From: DATGQT01 sp033720695
GTDB lineage: Bacteria; Bacteroidota; Rhodothermia; Rhodothermales; Rubricoccaceae
Assembly: GCA_033720695.1 (NCBI GenBank)
Contig: JAWWCA010000232.1
Coordinates: forward strand, 1 to 5,324
Direction: 5' to 3'
DNA: 5,324 nucleotides
The position numbers and the translations under genes are program-made. This document shows positions 1 through 4,397 of the stretch, piece after piece (position 1 is the stretch's first letter; each line of letters begins with the position of its first letter). The notes below the pieces were generated by a model. It saw only the letters and a program-made list of their open reading frames with translations. It made no database searches and was not told the DNA's origin.

Positions 1-1
1 C

Positions 2-145
2 TGCATCACCGTGGACGGGCAGACGCTCGAGGACGGCACGGTCACCGTCCGCGACCGCGATTCGATGGCGCAGGATCGGATCGAGGCCGCGCAGGTGCGC
101 CGCTACGTCGAGGACCGGCTCGAGGGGTGGGCGCCTGCGCCCTAG
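2..145 (+). CDS. glyQS: Glycyl-tRNA synthetase, C-terminal fragment (5' end outside window)
   Basis: Class II glycine--tRNA ligase of the single-chain (alpha2) type, which charges tRNA-Gly with glycine in the cytoplasm. Only the last 47 residues are visible, reading from base 2 to a TAG stop. The segment ITVDGQTLEDGTVTVRDRDS followed by MAQDRI matches the end of the C-terminal anticodon-binding domain, where the family has a TVDFDTLED...TVRDRDxMxQxRI pattern, then a short final helix (VRRYVEDRLEGW). The usual FD in 'TVDFDTLED' is replaced by GQ here, a mild divergence. The reading frame is intact to the normal family end, so the gene is cut only by the window edge. The catalytic domain cannot be assessed. 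The next gene on this strand starts 96 bp later, across a spacer with GC-rich inverted repeats. Confidence 0.87.
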   Translation, partial: CITVDGQTLEDGTVTVRDRDSMAQDRIEAAQVRRYVEDRLEGWAPAP

Positions 146-169
146 GGAGGCCGTGCGGCGTGATCCCTT

Positions 170-204
170 CGCGCCGGGCGGCGCGGCTTAACGCGTGCCG
201 CGCC
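170..204 (+). other. Overlapping GC-rich inverted repeats in the glyQS-lipoprotein spacer (possible terminator or attenuator)
   Basis: Two perfect inverted repeats share one arm. The first is CGCGCC (170-175) with GGCGCG (180-185), a 6-bp stem with a 4-nt loop. The second is GGCGCGGC (180-187) with GCCGCGCC (197-204), an 8-bp all-G/C stem with a 9-nt loop that itself contains ACGCGT. They are mutually exclusive. Neither is followed by a T-run, so this is not a canonical intrinsic terminator. A position 25 bp after the glyQS stop would suit transcript 3'-end formation or stabilisation. In DNA this GC-rich, chance pairing is common. Confidence 0.35.
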
Positions 205-233
205 CGGTCGATACCGATCTCCAGCACCCCCGC

Positions 234-245
234 ATGACCCCATGA
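234..245 (+). other. Three-codon ORF (Met-Thr-Pro-stop) overlapping the lipoprotein start
   Basis: ATG ACC CCA TGA lies directly before the lipoprotein gene in another frame. Its TGA stop (243-245) overlaps the lipoprotein ATG (242-244) as ATGA, the arrangement typical of translational coupling. There is no Shine-Dalgarno sequence in front of either ATG. It could act as a start-site decoy or coupling leader, or be chance. Confidence 0.25.
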
Positions 246-1057
246 AGCGCCTCCGCCTTCTCCCCGCCCTCGTGCTCCTGGCGCCGCTGGCCCTCGTCGG
301 CTGCGACGACGCCGACCCGGACCCGGGCATCGACCCCGGCAGCCCGCCGCCCGTCCTCGCAGCCGACGCGTTCGCCTTCGACGGCACCTTCCCCGAGGAG
401 GGCGGGCAGGGCGCCCGCGGCGCCTTCGGGCAGAACTGGTGGAACGCCTCGCTCCGCGTCGGCATCGTCTCGCTCGGCGTGGGCGTGCACCTCATCATCC
501 CGTCGGCCGCCACCGCGGCGGCCGGGCAGGCCGACCCCTACGTCGAGGACGGGACGTGGGTCTGGGAGAGCACGTTCACCGTCAACACCAGCGACATCAC
601 CTACCGCCTCGAAGCCACGCCCGACGGGACGGAGATCGAGTGGCGGATGCTCATCTCCTCCGACGACCTCGGCAGCGACGGCTACGACGCCTTCGAGCTC
701 TACGACGCCACGACGGCGCTGGACGGCGAGTCCGGCTCGTGGCGGCTCTACTACGAGATCGACGGGGAGCGCACGCGCGTGCTCGAGGCCGACTTCGAGG
801 TGACCGGCGCCGACGCCCGTGAGCTCACGTTCACCATCCCCGAGACGAACCCCAACGAGGACGCTCGCGGCTCCACGGTGCGCTACGTCTCCGACGGCGA
901 CGAGCGGCTCTTCGACTGGCACCAGGAGCCCGAAGACTACGACCACCTCGTGGAGTGGAACGCCGAGACCCAGGTGGGCGCCATCACCGCCACCAACTAC
1001 CTCGACGGCGGTCGCTACTGCTGGGACGAGGACCTGGAAGACGCGCCCTGCGACTGA
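242..1057 (+). CDS. Predicted lipoprotein of unknown function
   Basis: Complete 271-aa protein not assigned to a named family. The N-terminus is a lipoprotein signal peptide: basic KRLR (2-5), hydrophobic core to about residue 17, then lipobox L18-V19-G20-C21, so C21 should be lipidated after signal peptidase II cleavage. The mature protein opens with CDDADPDPGIDPG, an acidic/proline linker. Acidic residues just after the cysteine resemble the lipoprotein export signal that sends Bacteroidota lipoproteins to the cell surface (inference). After the linker comes FGQNWWNASLRVG (62-74), a hydrophobic stretch at about 71-94, then alternating Trp/Tyr-rich strands suggesting a beta-sandwich or lipocalin-like fold. 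C260 and C270 could form a disulfide at the C-terminus. The only sensible start is the ATG just before the basic residues; no Shine-Dalgarno is visible. It converges on the terB-like gene with 22 bp between stops. A long ORF on the opposite strand is a high-GC shadow. Confidence 0.85.
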   Translation: MKRLRLLPALVLLAPLALVGCDDADPDPGIDPGSPPPVLAADAFAFDGTFPEEGGQGARGAFGQNWWNASLRVGIVSLGVGVHLIIPSAATAAAGQADPYVEDGTWVWESTFTVNTSDITYRLEATPDGTEIEWRMLISSDDLGSDGYDAFELYDATTALDGESGSWRLYYEIDGERTRVLEADFEVTGADARELTFTIPETNPNEDARGSTVRYVSDGDERLFDWHQEPEDYDHLVEWNAETQVGAITATNYLDGGRYCWDEDLEDAPCD

Positions 1058-1072
1058 CGCCCGCTCCGCCTA

Positions 1073-1085
1073 TCCTGACTCAGGA
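1073..1085. other. 13-bp odd palindrome between convergent genes
   Basis: TCCTGACTCAGGA is a perfect palindrome around the central C at 1079. As RNA it gives a 5-bp stem with a 3-nt loop on either strand. It sits at the junction of the lipoprotein gene and the terB-like gene and contains the TGA stop of the latter (1080-1082). It could be a weak bidirectional 3'-end hairpin. There is no T-run on either side, so terminator function is doubtful. Confidence 0.25.
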
Positions 1086-1448
1086 GGCCCAGGCCGAGCG
1101 GATGCGCGCGATCACATCGGCCTCTTCGACCGAGATGTAGCCGTCGGCCGTGGCGATGCGGCCGAGGTCGGCCAGCACCGTGCGGCGCGTTTCGGGGGTC
1201 AGCCGGGCGTGGAGGTCGTGGGCGAGCGTCTCCACGTCGCCGTCGAACTGCCGCATGGCGACGAGCGCCGTATCGACGATGGCCTGCAGGGCCTCGCCGT
1301 CGAGATCGGGGTCCCAGCGGCGCGCGAGGTGGACGACGGTGCGCCGCTCCGCCTCGGCGAAGTCGTGGTCGGCACCGTAGGCGACGGCGAGGTAGAGGAG
1401 CACGAGGCGCGACAGCGGCTCCGAGCGATGGGGATCGAGCGGCGTCAT
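1080..1448 (-). CDS. TerB-like helical protein
   Basis: Small all-helical protein of 122 aa resembling the TerB / tellurite-resistance family. It shows the family's two related acidic helix-turn segments: GADHDFAEAERRTVVHLARR (25-44) and ATADGYISVEEADVIARI (99-116), where an Asp-rich loop (D27/D29; D102) leads into a helix rich in Glu. TerB domains are thought to bind metal or act at the membrane interface. Most chromosomal stand-alone members have no proven role, and tellurite resistance should not be assumed because no other ter genes are present. No signal peptide or membrane segment is seen. The ATG at 1446-1448 was chosen because the same frame further upstream is low-complexity Ser/Arg-rich shadow sequence inside the reductase gene. 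The start follows the reductase stop by 7 bp, with an A-rich leader. It is the last gene of the minus-strand set. Family assignment is moderately firm; the function is unknown. Confidence 0.8.
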   Translation of the reverse strand: MTPLDPHRSEPLSRLVLLYLAVAYGADHDFAEAERRTVVHLARRWDPDLDGEALQAIVDTALVAMRQFDGDVETLAHDLHARLTPETRRTVLADLGRIATADGYISVEEADVIARIRSAWAS

Positions 1449-1456
1449 TGCTTTTT
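1449..1456 (-). promoter_or_regulatory. A-rich translation initiation leader of the terB-like gene
   Basis: Read in the gene's direction, AAAAAGCA lies immediately before the ATG, its first A being the last base of the upstream TGA stop. Five consecutive A residues stand out in such a GC-rich sequence. A-rich positions just upstream of the start are the known initiation preference in Bacteroidota, which largely do without Shine-Dalgarno pairing. No GGAGG-like motif is present. Confidence 0.4.
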
Positions 1457-2334
1457 CAGGCCTCGGCGGGCGTCTCGGAGAGCGCCGTGAACACGTCGTC
1501 CGGCAGGTCGAGGGCCGCAGCGGCCGCGTTCTCCTCCAGGTGGTCGACCGACGACGTGCCCGGGATGGGGAGGACGACGGGCGAGCGCCGGAGCAGCCAC
1601 GCGAGCGCCACCTGGGCGGGGGTCGCACCGAGGGTGCCGGCGGCCTCGTCCAGCGCCCCGTTGTCGGCGAGCTTGCCGGCCTCCAGCGGGTACCACGGGA
1701 GGAACCCGATTCCCTCCCGCTCACAGTGGTCCACCACGTCCTCGTGCTCGCGTCGGCCGACGCTGTAGCGGTTCTGCACCGTCGCCACCTCGACGATCTC
1801 GCGGGCCGCCTCGATGGCCTCGACGCCGACCTCCGAGAGGCCGACGTGCCGGATCTTGCCCTCGTCCTGCAGCTCCTTGAGCACGCCGAACTGGTCCTCG
1901 CGCGGCACCTCGGGGTCAATGCGGTGGAGCTGGTAAAGCGGGATCGCCTCCAGCTTCAGCCGCCGCAGGCTCATCTCGACGCACTGCCGGAGGTACGCCG
2001 GCCGCCCGACCTCGTGCCACCGGCTGGGGCCGGTGCGTACGAACCCGCCCTTCGTTGCGATCACGAGGTCCTCGGGGTAGGGATGGAGCGCTTCGGCGAT
2101 GAGGTCCTCCGAGACGAAGGGGCCGTACGAATCGGCGGTGTCGATGAGGGTGATGCCGAGGTCGAGGGCGCGGCGGAGGACGCGGAGGGCCGCGGCGGGG
2201 TCGGCGGGCGGCCCCCAGACGCCTTTGCCGGTGAGCCGCATGGCGCCGAACCCCATGCGGTGGACCGGGAGCTCGCCGCCGATCTCGAAGCGGCCGGCGG
2301 CGTGGGCAGGGGTGGGGGTGTCGGGGGAGACCAT
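1456..2334 (-). CDS. Aldo/keto reductase, resembling E. coli YdbC (PdxI)
   Basis: NAD(P)H-dependent oxidoreductase of the AKR superfamily (TIM barrel), 292 aa, expected in the cytoplasm. All four catalytic residues are visible: D65 and Y70 in LIDTADSYG, K95 in VIATKGG, and H137 in LYQLH. The C-terminal cofactor-binding segment reads PIPGTSSVDHLEEN (256-269), preceded by LGATPAQVALAWLL (235-248). The N-terminal GFGAMRLTGKGVWGPP (28-43) and these C-terminal motifs resemble from memory E. coli YdbC, reported as the pyridoxal reductase PdxI; the substrate here is unproven and no symbol is assigned. The frame stays open upstream of this ATG for 40 codons, but that stretch is Arg/Pro-rich and runs over the end of the CoA-transferase gene, so MVSPDTP is the better start. 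It follows the CoA-transferase by 31 bp and precedes the terB-like gene by 7 bp, consistent with one operon. No Shine-Dalgarno is seen. Confidence 0.93.
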   Translation of the reverse strand: MVSPDTPTPAHAAGRFEIGGELPVHRMGFGAMRLTGKGVWGPPADPAAALRVLRRALDLGITLIDTADSYGPFVSEDLIAEALHPYPEDLVIATKGGFVRTGPSRWHEVGRPAYLRQCVEMSLRRLKLEAIPLYQLHRIDPEVPREDQFGVLKELQDEGKIRHVGLSEVGVEAIEAAREIVEVATVQNRYSVGRREHEDVVDHCEREGIGFLPWYPLEAGKLADNGALDEAAGTLGATPAQVALAWLLRRSPVVLPIPGTSSVDHLEENAAAAALDLPDDVFTALSETPAEA

Positions 2335-2365
2335 GGAGGGGCGGGGTGGAGAGAAGGGACCTGCC

Positions 2366-3601
2366 CTACGCGCGACCGGTGCGGGGGTTGCCCCGCGATT
2401 GGGCGCCCTCCCGCGTCGCCACAGCGCCTTCGGCGACGAGGGCGTCCACCTCATCCGCTGCCATCGCCAGGTGCTCTGCCAGGACGGCCCGCGTGTGCTC
2501 GGCGAAGCGGGGGGGAGGGGCCAGGGCGAGCGGTTCTGCTCCGTCGACCCGGAAGGCCGTGGTGCGTACGGCGGCGCAGCCTGAGGCCGCGTCGCGCACG
2601 ACGAGCCGTGCTACCTCCGGCTGCTGGAACACGGCCGGTACGTCCCGGACCGCTCCGGCGGGAACGCCTCGGTCGGCCAGCGCTCGGAGGAGCGCATCCC
2701 GCGCCCATGTTTGCGTTGCCGCCGCAAGGATCTCGTTCAGCGCGGCGCGGTGGCGGACCCGGGCGGCGTTCGTCGCGAACGCCTCGTCCTCCGGCAGCCC
2801 GTCGAGGCCGAGCACGTCGCAGAGGGCCGCGAACTGCGCGTCGGTCCCCACGGCCAGCACCACGTCGCCATCGCGTGACGGGTAGAGGGTGCCGTAGGGG
2901 GCGATGTTGGGGTGGTTGGATCCCATGCGCTGCGGCGCCACGCCGGCCGTGAGCCAGTTGCTCGCCTGGTTGGCGAGCGACGCCGCGCCCGCGCCGAGGA
3001 GAGAGACCGCCACGTGCGCGCCTGCGCCCGTCCGCTCCCGCCGCAGGAGGGCGACGAGGACGGCCTCCTTCAGCTGGTGCGCTGCGAGCACGTCCATGAG
3101 GGCCACCGGCATCTTGACGGGGGGGCCGTCGGGCGGGCCGTTGAGCACGGTGAACCCGGCCTCGGCCTGGAGGACGGCGTCGTAGCCCGCACGGGCGTCG
3201 TCGGGCCCGTAGCCGGTGAGCTCGGCGACGACGAGGCGGCGGTTGAGGGGGCGGAGGGTGGCGGCGTCGGCGCCGAGCCGCGCGGCCTGGCCGGGGCGGT
3301 AGGAGGTGACGACGACGTCGGCCCGGCGGGCGAGGCCGTGGAGGACCCGGCGCCCGCCCTCGGTCGTGAGGTCCACGGCCACCGACCGCTTGCCCCAGTT
3401 GGCGGCGCAGAAGTAGGCCGGGCGGTCGTCGTCGGGGGCCTCCTCGGCGAGGTGCCAGCGGCGCGTGACGTCGCCGCCGGTGCGGGGGTTCTCCAGCTTG
3501 AGGACGGTCGCGCCGCCCTCGGCGAAGAACTGCCCCACGCTGGGCCCGGCCAGCACGCTCGCCAGCTCCAGCACCATCAGGCCGTCGAACGGCGCGCTCA
3601 C
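2366..3601 (-). CDS. CaiB/BaiF family (family III) CoA-transferase
   Basis: Transfers coenzyme A between carboxylic acids; relatives include formyl-CoA, carnitine and succinyl-CoA:malate CoA-transferases and alpha-methylacyl-CoA racemase. The protein is 411 aa, normal for the family. Visible hallmarks are LELASVLAGPSVGQFFAEGG (11-30), VLKLENPRTGGDVTR (33-47), the NWGKRSVAVDLTTEGG block (69-83), YGPDDARAGYDAVLQAEAG (131-149), and HPNIAPYGTLYPSRDGDVVL (230-249). D170 in MPVALMD lies where the catalytic aspartate that carries the acyl intermediate is found. The substrate cannot be read from sequence. The start is GTG at 3599-3601, because the conserved N-terminus (SAPFDGLMVLELA) begins right after it and the open frame upstream is shadow sequence. 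This GTG overlaps the TGA of the receptor gene by four bases (GTGA), implying translational coupling. The stop is TAG, 31 bp before the aldo/keto reductase. No signal peptide, so cytoplasmic. Confidence 0.93.
   Translation of the reverse strand: MSAPFDGLMVLELASVLAGPSVGQFFAEGGATVLKLENPRTGGDVTRRWHLAEEAPDDDRPAYFCAANWGKRSVAVDLTTEGGRRVLHGLARRADVVVTSYRPGQAARLGADAATLRPLNRRLVVAELTGYGPDDARAGYDAVLQAEAGFTVLNGPPDGPPVKMPVALMDVLAAHQLKEAVLVALLRRERTGAGAHVAVSLLGAGAASLANQASNWLTAGVAPQRMGSNHPNIAPYGTLYPSRDGDVVLAVGTDAQFAALCDVLGLDGLPEDEAFATNAARVRHRAALNEILAAATQTWARDALLRALADRGVPAGAVRDVPAVFQQPEVARLVVRDAASGCAAVRTTAFRVDGAEPLALAPPPRFAEHTRAVLAEHLAMAADEVDALVAEGAVATREGAQSRGNPRTGRA
3598..3601 (-). promoter_or_regulatory. GTGA stop/start overlap coupling receptor and CoA-transferase genes
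   Basis: In the gene direction the four bases GTGA contain the GTG start of the CoA-transferase (3601-3599) and the TGA stop of the BtuF-like gene (3600-3598). No ribosome binding site precedes the GTG, so initiation probably depends on ribosomes finishing the upstream gene. Confidence 0.75.
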
Positions 3602-4395
3602 GGGTGGGCGATGGCCTGGAGCCGCGTGTGCAGCGCCTGCAGGTAGGGCGGGGCGAGACGCATCCGGCTCCCGTACCACGAGAACACCTCGCCGTCGACG
3701 AGCACCGTGGGCACGCTCGTCGATTCCTCAAGGGCCGTCGCGTGCTCGGCCTTGAACGGGTAGGGCTCCGACGAGAGCAGCAGGACGTCCGGTTGCCTGT
3801 CGGCGACCGCCTCTATGGTCACCTCCGGGTAGCGCGTCCGGTCGCCGAAGGCGTTCAGGAGCCCGGCTCGCTGCATGACGTCCGAGATGAACGTGTCGCT
3901 GCCCACCGTCATCCACGGGTCGCGCCAGATGAAGTAGGCCGCGCGGAGCGGCTCGGCCGCCGCCAGCGCGTCGAAGCCGGCCCCGATCTCGTCGGCCAGC
4001 GCCGCCGCACGCTCTGCCCGGCCCACCAGCCGGCCCACGGCGCGGATCATCCCCAGCGCGTCGTCCACCGTCGCCACGTCGGTGACGTAGACGGGTGCGA
4101 TCGCCGCGATGGCCTCGACCGGCTCGCGCTCGTTCTCCTCGCGGTTGGCGATCACGAGGTCGGGCTGGAGCGCCGCGACGCGGTCCAGGCTCACGTTCTT
4201 CGTCCCACCGACGATCGCCTTCCGCGCCTTCCAGCCCTCGGGGTGGACGCAGAAGCGGGTGAGGCCGACGACCTCTGCATCGAGGCCGAGGGCGGCCAGC
4301 AGCTCCGTCTGGGAGGGGACGAGTGAGACGATGCGGCGCGGCGGGGCGTCGAGCGTGACCGGACGGCCGAGGGCGTCGTGGGTGTCGAGCCACAT
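3598..4395 (-). CDS. BtuF-like helical-backbone metal receptor without signal peptide
   Basis: 265-aa protein with the fold of class III periplasmic substrate-binding proteins (BtuF/FhuD type, binding cobalamin, haem or siderophores), but it begins directly with MWLDTHDALGRPVTLDAPPR: no signal peptide, lipobox or membrane segment. Family signatures are PRRIVSLVPSQTELLAALGL (19-38), VVGLTRFCVHPEGW (42-55), IVGGTKNVSLDRVAALQPDL (61-80), IANREENERE (82-91), YFIWRDPWMTVGSDTFISDV (154-173), RYPEVTIEAV (188-197), LLSSEPYPF (206-214) and LVDGEVFSWYGSR (232-244). Two lobes with a central helix are implied. The same signal-less form, with EEN, SSEPxPF and FSWYGSR, is one I recall from other Bacteroidota, so the missing export signal is probably real and the protein cytoplasmic. 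It is usually labelled cobalamin-binding or ABC transporter substrate-binding; ligand and role are unproven. No permease or ATPase gene adjoins it. The ATG is 2 bp after the mpl stop; its own stop overlaps the next start. Upstream in-frame sequence is Arg-rich shadow of mpl. Confidence 0.9.
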   Translation of the reverse strand: MWLDTHDALGRPVTLDAPPRRIVSLVPSQTELLAALGLDAEVVGLTRFCVHPEGWKARKAIVGGTKNVSLDRVAALQPDLVIANREENEREPVEAIAAIAPVYVTDVATVDDALGMIRAVGRLVGRAERAAALADEIGAGFDALAAAEPLRAAYFIWRDPWMTVGSDTFISDVMQRAGLLNAFGDRTRYPEVTIEAVADRQPDVLLLSSEPYPFKAEHATALEESTSVPTVLVDGEVFSWYGSRMRLAPPYLQALHTRLQAIAHP

Positions 4396-4397
4396 CG

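Noticed and set aside
188..946. Open frame of 252 codons on the minus strand opposite the lipoprotein gene
   Set aside because: It is a Val/Gly/Glu/Arg-rich low-complexity translation typical of the antisense strand of a GC-rich gene; the + strand gene has a clear signal peptide and lipobox.
1080..1448. A tellurite-resistance operon
   Set aside because: Only one TerB-like domain is present and no terC, terD, terZ or other ter partners are in the window; isolated TerB domains are widespread and not evidence of metal resistance.
2335..2454. Forty-codon N-terminal extension of the aldo/keto reductase
   Set aside because: It would overlap the C-terminal coding part of the CoA-transferase, and its composition is Arg/Pro-rich; the AKR domain is complete without it.
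1540..2952. Open frame of 470 codons on the + strand across the reductase and CoA-transferase genes
   Set aside because: Arg/Gly/Ala-rich with no recognisable motif, while both minus-strand genes have complete catalytic motifs. It crosses gene boundaries, as GC-rich shadows do.
2912..3646. Open frame of 244 codons on the + strand opposite the CoA-transferase
   Set aside because: Val/Gly/Glu/Arg-rich antisense shadow without motifs or a convincing start.
3598..4395. A BtuCDF-type cobalamin import operon
   Set aside because: There is no signal peptide on the receptor and no permease or ATPase gene in the flanking genes.
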